Assembly: GCA_025435555.1 (NCBI GenBank)
Contig: JAIWWG010000095.1
Location: 45,847 to 109,846 of the forward strand
DNA from: Chytriomyces cf. hyalinus JEL632
Lineage: Eukaryota > Chytridiomycota > Chytridiomycetes > Chytridiales > Chytriomycetaceae
Length of the DNA stretch: 64,000 bases
Reading direction: 5' to 3'
Part shown: one piece after another, positions 54,123-63,562 of the stretch
Layout of the letters: every line of letters starts with the position of its first letter
How positions within the stretch are numbered: position 1 is the stretch's first letter
Notes under the pieces: model-generated
Told to the model about the DNA's origin: nothing
Database searches by the model: none
What the model saw: only the letters and a program-made list of their open reading frames with translations
Program-made: the position numbers and the translations under genes

Positions 54123-55115
54123 TTACTCAGCATGGTCAACATCATCTCTGTTTCCAATGCGTGATCGGATTCTTCGAGATCCTTCATTTTCTTGAGGGTC
54201 CAAAGACAAACTGAAGTCCTCCAGAATGGCACTGCGTACTTTGTTGTTCGCAATTGAATATTTCGTGCGAGTAATTGAATCTTCAAGTGCACGTTTTGTT
54301 GAAAGTTGACTTTCAAGAATTTCTTCCAGCTCTGCAAGGATACGGGCATTCTCATTTATAGCAACAAGATTTGCTTGTCTGCTCATCTGAATGTGAATTG
54401 CTGGTTCCGTTAATGCAGATCGAAAGAACTGCATCAGGTGCATCGGAGGAGGGTTATTGACAGCACAATCAATAAGATGCGCATCTCCCGCTACAATTTC
54501 GTTTGCCCACATGCCCCAATGGACATCTGCAGCAACATATCGGGTTCCATGGATCTCCTTGAGTGTGGTCACTGTGTCACTAAAAGCGCTTTCACTTGCT
54601 GCTTGCGCTCGATCAACTTCCAGAGGCTTCAGCAGCTTTTTATGCGCCTTTTTAAATGTCGCGCTGTTGATCATTGCATTTGAGTACTTCTGGACAAACA
54701 CTGTGATAGATTTTGGTGACTTCCAAGCAACCAGCAGTGGAACTGTTAAATCAGCCAAAGGGATGGGTTTCCGTTTACTTGAAGATTCGCTGACAAGGAC
54801 AAACGTATCCATGGTATCAATCGAAAGGTGGCCAATTGAATCCGAAGCCCATGCTGGTTCTCCATTTGCTTGCATCAGAATTTCTCGAAACATGAATGGA
54901 TGAACAACGTCATAGAGTTTGGTTCGAAATTCGTCCATTGAGTGGGATTCGATAGCTATAGCTGCTTGCGGTGGGATTTGCTGTCCAATAAACTCGCGGG
55001 GACAGAGGCAGACAGCATTTTGGTAAAGTCCAATTTGGGCAGGCAAATCCGGCAGCCTGTTTTCATCCTGCTCTTCAGCAATGCGCTCATTGGTGTCCTG
55101 TGAAGGTGTTGGCAT
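54123..55115 (-). CDS. accessory protein of the Tc1-like element, unknown family
   Basis: A 330-residue frame without interruptions, convergent with the transposase and only 30 bp from its stop. The N-terminal half has ordered-looking sequence (VCLCPREFIGQQIPPQAAIA, KLYDVVHPFMFREILMQANG, PIPLADLTVPLLVAWKSPKS). The middle reads TLKEIHGTRYVAADVHWGMW then ANEIVAGDAHLIDCAVNNPP, and the end is a coiled coil (ILAELEEILESQLSTKRALE). I do not recognise the family. Tc1/mariner elements normally encode only a transposase, so a second gene kept open here, with a homologous relic in the other copy, suggests a real function in transposition or regulation. Confidence 0.7.
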   Translation of the reverse strand: MPTPSQDTNERIAEEQDENRLPDLPAQIGLYQNAVCLCPREFIGQQIPPQAAIAIESHSMDEFRTKLYDVVHPFMFREILMQANGEPAWASDSIGHLSIDTMDTFVLVSESSSKRKPIPLADLTVPLLVAWKSPKSITVFVQKYSNAMINSATFKKAHKKLLKPLEVDRAQAASESAFSDTVTTLKEIHGTRYVAADVHWGMWANEIVAGDAHLIDCAVNNPPPMHLMQFFRSALTEPAIHIQMSRQANLVAINENARILAELEEILESQLSTKRALEDSITRTKYSIANNKVRSAILEDFSLSLDPQENEGSRRIRSRIGNRDDVDHAE

Positions 55116-55669
55116 GCCTTGGGGCCAGAATGATTATTAACAGAATTACTTGAACGTTCAGTTGACTCGATCTCACCCGAATTGAGCGTTCTTTGGCTCT
55201 GAGGTGTTGCCATTAGCATTTCGAGTCGAATGCCTATTTTTTCGGATTTTTTGGGGGGTGGGATGGTGCTGGGTCTGTGTTTGCGCGTACAGTTTGGTGG
55301 TGTGCGGAAATAAGTTTTGCGCGGATCGAATATCGACAAAATTCCAGTTTTGTGTTGCGCGCACAATAATAAAGCCACATCATCCATGTGATGTCGCTTC
55401 CAGTCATCTTTTATTTTTTTAAAGGATCTCATACGTATTTGAAATGCGCGAAAGTGTCATGCGCTCATAAACGCTTTTTCTGATTGAACCAGAATCGAAA
55501 AAGTATTGAGCTTCAGAACAGCTTCATTTTTTAGTAAAAAGGAGTTCAGTTCCTTTTCGATATTTTGTGTCAATTGGCTTTATAAACCGCCCCTTATATT
55601 GTGGGATTTTTTGTTTTGCCATTTCTCCAATTTGGCGCTGAACGCACAATACACCCCCAATCTTTTCAC

Positions 55670-55870
55670 GGGCGAAATCGGCCGATTTATCAGTCGAAAA
55701 CGGCGACGATGCGGCGACGATACACGACCGATAAATCGGCCGAGATCCGGACGCTCACGCCATTCGGCCGATGTTCTTCCGATTTATCGGTCGAACATCG
55801 GAAACCTATCGGCCGTATCTCGCAAGCATATCGGCCGCGTATCTGCAAACCAGTCGATGAACGGTCAACC
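55670..55870. repeat. left subterminal array of ATCGGCCGAT-like motifs
   Basis: About ten occurrences of CGGCCGA, GATTTATCGG and ATCGGCCG in both orientations. It is probably the transposase-binding array, as in CACTA-type elements. Confidence 0.75.
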
Positions 55871-56020
55871 CAAAAGCTGGATTTATGGGCAGTAAAATAA
55901 AATATTTATCGTTCGTAAAGTTAAAAATTTATTATGTATAAAATGAGCACTCGTCGCAAGACCAGCTGTCGCAAGACCACCCGTCGCAAGGAACAATGCC
56001 GCTGTTGAGGTGAGCAGCGA

Positions 56021-57152
56021 TTATACCCCTTCGTTCTCATCATTTGAGTCAGCGGCTGCCTGTGGGCCCTGATCTGTGTATGTTGCCAGATCTAAGGCCT
56101 TGATCCGTTCCAGTTCAGCAGGACCCCCCGGCCCAAGACCTGCAATGCGCCTCATCTCCTCGATGAGGATCGCAAAGTAGGGAACCCTCACCCTCAACAT
56201 ACCACGGACTCTGCGCTGTGTGAAGGTGAGTATTTATATTCGTGTCACAATTGCGAAACATCGTGAAACACTTACCATCAACGCTGCACGCTTCAGAACG
56301 TCATTCGTCAACTTGCACCTATCACCGAATACAACTACAGCGTATTTTTGAAGGGTGAGATTAGCGGTGTTTTTATTGTAGTGTCCTTTGATCTATTAAT
56401 GCAAAGTTAGTTCAGCACAACAGAGCCATTCATACTCAATGCCATCAACTCACCTTCTTCACCATAGTGTCGCGAGCGCTTCGAAATGAGCTCTTGATCT
56501 CTTCAATAAACATGGTGCGCTGATCTTCATTGTATGTTGCAATCAAGGGTCCCCATTCTGTTTCAAGGTGATGCTGAATGTGAAGAAGCAGAGTTAATAA
56601 AGATGAATATCAATAGGACTTGTTTTCACCTCTATCTTAGTGAGATTTGGTTTCAGAACGTACTTGGTGGCAGTTGCGACAAAATATTTCTCATTTGCAC
56701 GTTTGATGTCTGTCCTCAACGCTTTTGGAATTGTCTCACGCATCTTGGGCACAAAGCTATTGCTGAGCATAGCAATAGACTGCCTCAAAGCTGTGGTTTC
56801 ACTGTTACTGTATTCAGCCTGCTCTTGAAACTGTTCTTTCAGATCTCTGATCACAGAGACAAAGGGCTGCATATCTGAATTTGAATGAGACAGTGAGGTG
56901 AGAAACATCATGTAGTGAAAGGCAACATACCAATCTGAGTTGATGGACCAGCCTGAAGAGGTGAGTTGGAGAATCTGGCAGGTCCCCTTTGTTGGGGGCT
57001 GAATTGGTCAAACTCTTCATCCTGATGACGAGGGCGGTAAGAAACTGGCTGGCCAGTAGATCCCTGGAAAGTAAAGCTGATTGACCCCTGTGCAGTGGAA
57101 GATACACTGTATCAGATCACCCTTGCATGCTGATCAGTTCTGAGGCTCATTT
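56021..57152 (-). CDS. Plavaka companion gene, multi-exon, unknown function
   Basis: Exons on the minus strand read, in order, MSLRTDQHARVI (57152), SFTFQGSTGQPVSYRPRHQD (57070), then the main exon 56880-56625 with DMQPFVSVIRDLKEQFQEQA, SIAMLSNSFVPKMRETIPKA and LRTDIKRANEKYFVATATKY. Further exons read TEWGPLIATYNEDQRTMFIE (56560) and FGDRCKLTNDVLKRAALM (56320), and a last one MLRVRVPYFAILIEEMRRIA ends at TAA 56021-56023. Exact junctions are not all fixed. The charged helical main exon suggests nucleic-acid or protein binding. It is divergent from the transposase at 57177, with about 25 bp between the start codons, so both must share a promoter. Confidence 0.5.
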
Positions 57153-57176
57153 TTCTTTGCTCCAATTTGTTCCGAC

Positions 57177-60103
57177 ATGCCCAATTTGTTCTGTGATTCA
57201 TCCCAATTTGTGCCCAACATGCATCAAAGTCAGCACAGATGTCCAAACTGCAACACGCCATTTGCTGGGAAACGCTGGGCAAGGAATCTGAACCATCATC
57301 TGCAGCGTTGCACAAATGAGTCGGAATCAGATGATGCTTGGAGTATGCATTCATGCAAGAGTACAAGCTCTGCTCAGCAAAGTTTTGACAGCCTTGCATT
57401 CAACCAAGAGTGCATCAATATGATTGCTGAGACTGAAGCAGGTAAAGGCTTTTTGACTGGGTTAGCAATTTACAAAATGGACTGACAGATCTGTTGCCAG
57501 CAGATTCCAATGATTGTCTCAGTGACAAAAGTGTCAGAGCAGAAGAACAATGCGCAATTGTGGCTGGACCAGATGAACATCACAGCACAAGCGACAGCAA
57601 CAGTATTGATCAGTCAGATAGAACTGACATGGAATTGTCAGACACTGATGATGGTTCTGATATGGACTCTGATGATGGTTCTGATATGGACTCTGATGAT
57701 GCAGCTTCTGACTTTGGATCCAGCCATTTCTACCCATTTCCATCAAGAACACATGCTCTGCTATTCAGTCTGCTATTTGCTAAGCGTCGCCGCATCAGTA
57801 TTACTCAAATGAAACTTCTCTGGGGAATATTTGAACTGCTGCAAGTCAAGTGCCCTTCTTTGAATGCAATTTTGAAGCTACGCAAGAAGCTTTGCAAAGT
57901 GCAGCCCATTGAAAGGAAATCTGCATCAGGCATTCAAATCTTTGTCAGGCCTATTCCTGAGCTCATTGAATCTGCGTTTGCAACACCATCTATTGCAAAG
58001 GAAATCCGATATGGTCCACAGTTATCAACACATCCACAAGAAATTTTTGAGTCATTAGCATTTTCTGTGAGAGCGCCTTGCCTTTGGATGGACAACAATT
58101 CAACTCGATTTTACGCTGGGTGAGATCTTCCTTAAATGTTTTTAGTGATTTAGCTGATATCACTTTTAGAGATACTGTTGTAATGCCCAATTTTGAAGAA
58201 GGCATTATTAAGTGTTTTCCAAAACCTGGTATTGTGGCATTTGGGCAAGTTGCTGAGCATTTCCATTCTGTGTTGTTGCAAAACTTCACAACTACAGTTG
58301 AACTGCATCCAGGGGATGCAATGACACTTGTTCAAAGGGGCAATCTCAGTATTCGAGGTTTGTGTGCAAGCATTTATTTTGAAGATAGTAACTGAATTTG
58401 TTCAGCAAATGGCCGGAAAGTCATCAACTTTCCAGTCATCTGCAGCTCAGATGAAACTTCAGGAAACACAACCAAGCGCTACAACCACTTTGAAAACTTT
58501 TTCGTTATATTTCCATTGCTTCCGCACAAGTTTTATGGTCCTCGATATATCAACTTTGCTGCCACTACAAACACTGGATCATGGTCAGATATTGCTGAGG
58601 TTGTCTTGCACGATTTGAGAGAAGGTAACATTAATCTGTATTTATTTTGACATTGCAGTACTGAATAAATCACCAGGCAGCCCTCTATCTCTTGGAATCA
58701 AAGTACTTGACTCAAGCACCGGAGAGGATGTGATTGTTGTTTCACAATTACTTGCAATGCTTGTGGATAATCCACGTGCAGCCCAAATATGCCATCAAGC
58801 TGGAGCACGAAGTGACTTCAACTGTCGAGTTTGCACTGCACCTATTGGAAGTCCATCCACTTGCATGCAACTTCATCCTTATCGATGGTTATATGAAACC
58901 AAGCAAGTACTGTCTCGAATGGCACAGATGAACAAAACACAATCAGAGTCTCTGAGAAAAGCAACTGGGATAACTGTTCCATCTGAGCACGCCAACATCT
59001 ATCTCTCCCTCCCTGGTTTTTCACCTCATGCGCAAACTCCAGTTGAAATTCTCCATACACTGTTACTTGGAGTCATGAAATACTTGGGGACAGAGTCCAA
59101 AGAAAAGCTGAAGTCAAGGTCTCTCAAACTCAGAGCTGCATCTCTATTTGCAATCATCTCAACCTATCAACACTGTCATTTGTCATCAAAACAAGTGACT
59201 CGCTACATTGGAAGCATGAATGGAAAAGACTTCAAGGGCCTTGCACAAATAGGGCCATTATTCTTCCCTTGGCTTCAGCCAAATCTAACTTGGCTTTGGC
59301 TTGCTGGTGCAATTCTTACGAAACTGGCATATGATTCCAAGTATCCACACTTTGAGTTAAGGTACCGCCATCTCCAAAAGGCTACCATTGCAGTTCAGCG
59401 TCTGTTCCATGTTTCACTGCCATCAGCAAAAGACAAGCTCAAAGTCCATCTACTTTCTCATCTCCCTGATAATTTCCGGATCTGGGGACCACTGTCTCTG
59501 TATGCTGTTGAAGTTCCAGAACAAATGAATGGAGATGTGCGCAAAGACATAGCAAATTCAAATCGGCATTCACCATCAAGAGATGTGGCATGGGCATTTG
59601 CAATTCGGGAAGGGACAGTATCATATTTACGAGGGGCATCAGGAGGAGGGCCTGGATTACTTGAACTTGGAGCAAATTCCATTATAGTCAAGCATTTGTT
59701 CCCTCCCATCAGGCCAGTTCCATCAAGAGCTCGCATTCAGATTGGCAGATTCTTCTTTTTTGACAACTGGGGCCGTATTGGAAAAGTCATTCAACATAAC
59801 GAGCACACCAAAACTTGTCTAATGCAAGAATTAGAGCTGAACGGCCAGTTAACATCATGGAGATTACGTGCATGTAGTTTGCACAACAACTTCTATGTCC
59901 CTGTTGGCAATATCAATGACCAAGCAGATGTCAGTCACGACTGCTGGGAAGAGCAGTTTTTGTGCAGCTGGAGACAAGATGGATCTATTGCACATTCAAC
60001 TTTGAACACGTATTTTCTAAATCCCTTTCGCATGGAATGTCATCACACACTTGGAAGTGCCCAAACAGATGTGTTCCTTGACTTTTTACTCTCAAAAGCT
60101 TGA
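57177..60103 (+). pseudogene. Plavaka-type transposase, frameshifted
   Basis: Exon 1 (57177-57441) encodes a C2H2 zinc finger (HRCPNCNTPFAGKRWARNLN then HHLQRC), usual at the N-terminus of Plavaka transposases. A GTAAAG...CCAG intron joins ADSNDCLSDKSVRAE. The acidic linker (DMDSDDGSDMDSDD) leads to SITQMKLLWGIFELLQVKCP and CLWMDNNSTRFYAGE, with a shift near 58110. GDAMTLVQRGNLSIRG follows. VINFPVICSSDETSGNTTKR, a strong Plavaka signature, needs another frame change near 58400. The long last exon (58690-60103) has DNPRAAQICHQAG, CRVCTAPIG, SPHAQTPVEILHTLLLGVMK and PEQMNGDVRKDIANSNRHSP, matching the C-terminal domain of this group. Some changes could be introns that I did not resolve, but at least one true shift seems present. 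Confidence 0.7.
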
Positions 60104-60700
60104 GATGTTTGTTGCTTCTTTGATTCAATAAAGAATTGAGAGCCTGTCTGAGCACTTGAGGTCCAAGGCCCATGTAGTGTTGCAAAACAAAGGTGAAAGG
60201 AGATGATTTGGTGGAGCAATTGATTGGCAAATAGTGGTTGGTCATGAAATCCTCTCACAAAATAAGAGCGCAGCCTTTTAAGTGTTTTATGTTCAGTCTT
60301 GTCAAAGCCCTCTGTTACGTAATCAGCCTGATCACGTAACTACCGCTCTCGCCTTTCAGCTATATTTGGAACCGTTCTTCACAACATTTTTGGAACCGGA
60401 TTTCGACATGTCGAAATCTCTCTCGCCACTTCCCACGACATTTTTGGAAAACTCTTTATTTAGAAAACTGGAATTCAATATTTAAAGCGCTCCTCGTTCA
60501 CTTGAATAAAGCAGCTTCTCTTACAACTCTTAATTCTCTTAAAGACAATCCTCAGAAAAACTCCTCGTACTCAGAGCCATTCCACACTATTAGCTATTCC
60601 GTCCCATCGTCACTGGGCATGCAGGATAGTCGTGGGAACCCTCGCATCCACTGCGTGGTATGCTGGTTCAAGTCCCCTTTTTGTCACTTTTATCTCTAGC
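60104..60700. other. right internal part of the Plavaka element
   Basis: 3' flank of the transposase with an AATAAA at 60126. No coding exon recognised. Confidence 0.4.
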
Positions 60701-61000
60701 ACCGCTTTTCTGCCGATGAAACGGCCGTTTTTCTCCAGCTCATCCGCCGATGATCTGTGGCTAAAAATCGGGCGACAATCTTCAGTGTCATGCGACCGAA
60801 TAACGGCCGATTTCAAAAGCGGCCGTTTATTCTCCGCCAATCGGCCCGTTTTTTAGCAGTTTATTCAACAGTTTACTGACAGGCAAATCAACCGGTCATC
60901 GTTGCCGAATCGGTGACGATCCCGGCCGACGCCGATTTCGGCCGAAAGCTTTGCCGATTCCGCTCCGATTTCTTTCGCGGCCGTTATCGGTCGGTTTTTT
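60700..61000. repeat. right subterminal array of CGGCCGAT-like motifs
   Basis: Counterpart of the left array: CGGCCGTTT, ATAACGGCCGATTT, AAGCGGCCG and TTTCGGCCGAAAG among others, again in both orientations. Confidence 0.75.
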
Positions 61001-61049
61001 CGTTGGCGGTGTATCCTCCACAAACAAAGCAAAAAAAAAAATTGTTCAA

Positions 61050-61643
61050 ATGAGGCGCCCTGTTCCGACACACCGAAGCCACCATGTCCGCCAATCCATG
61101 CACAAGGGAGACGCTGAGATACCCACGGAGGTTGAACTCTCGTTTCTTGAACTCGAAGCAGTGTTCAAGACGCGACAAGACCGTGAAAAACGGCAGACGT
61201 GGCACTCGCGCATTGTAGCGGAAATGCGACAGCAACTAGTGAAGGAGAGAGGATTGGACGTCACGGTTGCGCAAGACTTGGGATACGTTGGTTCTGTACG
61301 TGTCAATTCTGGCAAGTCGAATGCGGAGCAAGACAAGCAAGAAGAGCAAAACGAACAAGATCAACAAGATGGACAGGATGCGCGGTGGCGTGTTTGCCTG
61401 CACAAGCCAAATGTTGAAGATTTGGACGCGGTCTTTTCTTCCGAACTTCCGGCGACCAATGACGTGAGCCATAACCGACTCTTTGAGCATAGCACCAGCG
61501 CCGTTCATGGCAGCAATGCCTTTCAAAATAACGCTTTTGAACCAGACTTGACAAGCACCAGTGCTGCAAGCTCAATTGACGTAATATCGTTTTCCAGTTT
61601 CGAGGAACTGTTGAACCATTTTCCTCACGCTTCTCTGACTTGA
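61050..61643 (+). CDS. tandem paralogue 1 of a family with C-terminal FEELLNxFP motif
   Basis: An open frame of 197 residues from ATG 61050, no introns. N-terminal basic stretch RRPVPTHRSHHVRQSMHK, then the conserved block KGDAEIPTEVELSFLELEAV and IVAEMRQQLVKER (residues ~24-70), helical and charged. A Gln/Asp-rich linker (EQDKQEEQNEQDQQDGQD) follows, then a second conserved spot, VCLHKPNVEDLDAVFSSELP. The C-terminus is SFSSFEELLNHFPHASLT. Basic head, charged helix and a short acidic-hydrophobic tail (FEELL) suggest a small regulator with an activation- or docking-type motif; that is inference. A Plavaka element ends 38 bp before its ATG. Confidence 0.65.
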   Translation: MRRPVPTHRSHHVRQSMHKGDAEIPTEVELSFLELEAVFKTRQDREKRQTWHSRIVAEMRQQLVKERGLDVTVAQDLGYVGSVRVNSGKSNAEQDKQEEQNEQDQQDGQDARWRVCLHKPNVEDLDAVFSSELPATNDVSHNRLFEHSTSAVHGSNAFQNNAFEPDLTSTSAASSIDVISFSSFEELLNHFPHASLT

Positions 61644-62134
61644 GACTCGTTTATGCACTACTCATTTCCTTTTTATTTCGATATCCCTATTTCCTTTACT
61701 TTTTATGATATCCTTTGTCTTCTCATCCATACTTTGTAATGGCCGGGTTTCAGTGTTGTCAATGGGGTGATGCATGGACGGTCGCTGTTGATCACGCGAC
61801 CAAATCGCAATTAAAGAACATCTCCACAGGCATGCACAACAATTGCTTTGCCGTGACACGGATCACTCATCACGCGTTTCTTTTTTTTTTCATTTCATAT
61901 TATTTAAGAGATGAATACAAAAAATTAAAAAAAAGGCATATGCGCTGTGGAATGTTCTAGTATTTGTTCTTCTGCGGAATACGCGCATATCCCTTAATTT
62001 CTCCTCTTAATTGAGACACAGAGAACCCTTTCTCCAAAAAAGAAAAAAAAGTGCAAAAATTCAGTTTCGAAAATTGGACCATCTCGCGGCGAGTTCTCAA
62101 CAAACACTGGTTGCAAAATAAATTTCACTCCCCA
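61644..62134. other. spacer between paralogues 1 and 2
   Basis: AT-rich with T and A runs; no exon. It serves as 3' end of gene 1 and promoter of gene 2. Confidence 0.45.
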
Positions 62135-62701
62135 ATGACGCGCCATGTACCCGCGCGTAACCACCGGCGGCCATCACGTATCCGTGCAAGAGCTGGGTTC
62201 CTCAAGAAGGGAGACGCTGAGATCCCCTCTGATGTTGAGCTGATACGGCTGGAGATTGAGGCACGGTTCAAGGCACGCATTGACGGCGACAGACAGCGAG
62301 CTTTGCATGCGTGGATAGTGGCGCGAGTGCGGCATCAGCTTGTGGCTGAGCAGCGAGTGCGCGATATCGGCCAACCTTCCATTGAGGATGTATCTAATGC
62401 TGCTGCGGATGTGGATGTTAGCTATCAGCAACAAAGCACTGCATCTCAAACCCAGGACGACCTGCTCTCACATATTTGTCTTCACGTGGCGGCCGAGGAA
62501 GACGAGCTGGAAGCAATCTTTTTATCCGATCATTCAGCCGGCGAAACCACATCCACGCCGATACCACAAACACCGAGCAGCCTTGATACCACCACGGATA
62601 ATGATAGCTATGACCCAATAGGGTTCACTGAAAGAGATTATTTAAATATTTCCAACTTTGAGGAACTGTTGAACGCGTTTCCTCTCTTCCCGGCGACCTG
62701 A
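62135..62701 (+). CDS. tandem paralogue 2 of the FEELLNxFP family
   Basis: 188 residues from ATG 62135, single exon. Head MTRHVPARNHRRPSRIRARA, then the family block GDAEIPSDVELIRLEIEARF and IVARVRHQLVAEQRV. The mid motif is ICLHVAAEEDELEAIFLSDH and the tail is NISNFEELLNAFPLFPAT. Compared with gene 1 the block differs mainly in charged positions (KTRQDREKR against KARIDGDRQR), while the Pro of AEIP, the VEL triplet, the Leu/Glu spacing and the tail motif are kept. No known domain is recognised. Confidence 0.65.
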   Translation: MTRHVPARNHRRPSRIRARAGFLKKGDAEIPSDVELIRLEIEARFKARIDGDRQRALHAWIVARVRHQLVAEQRVRDIGQPSIEDVSNAAADVDVSYQQQSTASQTQDDLLSHICLHVAAEEDELEAIFLSDHSAGETTSTPIPQTPSSLDTTTDNDSYDPIGFTERDYLNISNFEELLNAFPLFPAT

Positions 62702-63019
62702 ATTCACTTTACTTTTATTTCCGTACATGTTTATGTTTATACTATCCCTTCTATAAGATATATATATCTGCATTGTCTCCTTCGTGTTTTTATTTTCGAA
62801 TATGGCCATCAATCCAGCGCTCTCCATCCATTTTACTTTATTGTAAACACAGTGCGTTTGAAGCTGTCAACTCTTGAAGCTCTCAACTCATTGACTCCCG
62901 GACCACGGACCGCGCCATCAAACGGGAAAGTTATTTGCAATGATTGGATCATCCCGTCAATTTTTTTTAATACCAGGCATGCAAAGAAAATGCAGTTACA
63001 TCTTGTAAAAACTATAAAA
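62702..63019. other. spacer between paralogues 2 and 3
   Basis: Intergenic; an in-frame extension of gene 3 runs back to about 62852 without an ATG that looks used. No other feature. Confidence 0.4.
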
Positions 63020-63562
63020 ATGCCACGACAATTCCATTTCCTACAAACCAACGGCCATGTCCGCACACCTGCAAGAGCCGGTATCCGCAAGAAGGGAGGC
63101 GCAGAAATACCCTCCGATGTTGAGCTACATTTGCTTGAAGTCGAGGCACTATGCAAGGCGCGCATGGACGGCGACAGGCTAAAGCATTTGCATTCGTGCG
63201 TCGTGGCACAAGAGCAGCACGAGCTTATGATTGAACAGCGGCAGCGGCAGCAGAGAAGCGACACGCGAGTTTTGGCGAGCAAAGATTCGATGGACCCGGT
63301 TGAGCTTGGGCCGGACCCGTTCTTGTCTGTTTGTTTACATGTGCCAGCAGAGGTTGAGGAATTGGATGAACCAACTGTGCTTCAAGCGTTGCTGCCAGTA
63401 GACGCAACAACCACTCTTTGTGCTGTTAACTCTTTGATACCCGCAGTTGATTTTAATCAACCACAGTTGGTGACAAGTGGTTTCACAAACTCAATTGAAT
63501 TTATGCATTGTTTAAACTTTGAGGATCTGTTGGACGCGTTTCCGCTTCCGTCTCATTTCTGA
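63020..63562 (+). CDS. tandem paralogue 3 of the FEELLNxFP family
   Basis: 180 residues from ATG 63020 (CTATAAAA directly precedes it). Head MPRQFHFLQTNGHVRTPARA, then GGAEIPSDVELHLLEVEALC and VVAQEQHELMIEQRQRQQR. The mid motif is VCLHVPAEVEELDEP and the tail is CLNFEDLLDAFPLPSHF. Upstream in-frame codons could extend it, but the alignment with the other two supports this start. The three genes share orientation and spacing of 0.3-0.5 kb, a young tandem array that could continue beyond the right edge of the window. Confidence 0.65.
   Translation: MPRQFHFLQTNGHVRTPARAGIRKKGGAEIPSDVELHLLEVEALCKARMDGDRLKHLHSCVVAQEQHELMIEQRQRQQRSDTRVLASKDSMDPVELGPDPFLSVCLHVPAEVEELDEPTVLQALLPVDATTTLCAVNSLIPAVDFNQPQLVTSGFTNSIEFMHCLNFEDLLDAFPLPSHF

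Larger units (their letters stand above)
52924..55366. mobile_element. Tc1/mariner-type element, 2443 bp, TA target duplication
   Basis: Ends begin TTGTGCG and share AAAACTGGAATTTTG at the same offset in inverted orientation (left 52939-52954, right 55338-55352). A TA dinucleotide flanks each side (52922-52923, 55367-55368). The two internal genes, transposase (+) and an accessory protein (-), are convergent and both fully open. It sits inside the Harbinger element, directly upstream of its transposase ATG. Confidence 0.85.
48926..55593. mobile_element. PIF/Harbinger element with TTA target duplication, host of a nested Tc1-like element
   Basis: Left end GGGGTAGTTTATAAAG and right end CTTTATAAACCGCCCC are imperfect terminal inverted repeats (14 of 16 match), with similarity continuing inward (AATCGAAAAAGGATTGAG against ATCGAAAAGGAACTGAAC in reverse). 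They are flanked by the trinucleotide TTA on both sides (48923-48925 and 55594-55596), the TWA target duplication expected of Harbinger. Inside are a Myb/SANT companion gene (+), a DDE transposase (-) and an inserted Tc1-like element (52924-55366). Without the insert the element is about 4.2 kb. Confidence 0.85.
55652..61011. mobile_element. Plavaka-like (CMC/CACTA) element
   Basis: Ends read CACCCCCAATCTTTTC on the left and, in reverse complement, CACCGCCAACGAAAAA on the right, each flanked by TA (55650-55651 and 61012-61013). Subterminal regions of 200-300 bp on both sides are filled with GGCCGAT/ATCGGCC words. Inside are a transposase gene (+) and a divergent accessory gene (-). The length is 5360 bp. 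Confidence 0.75.

Noticed and set aside
55200-55432. Open frames across the Tc1-like right end read as an extra exon of the Harbinger transposase
   Set aside because: The frame upstream of the insertion site (MRSFKKIKDDWKRHHMDDVA) does not continue in frame into the transposase once the insert is removed, and the transposase has its own ATG just beyond the site.
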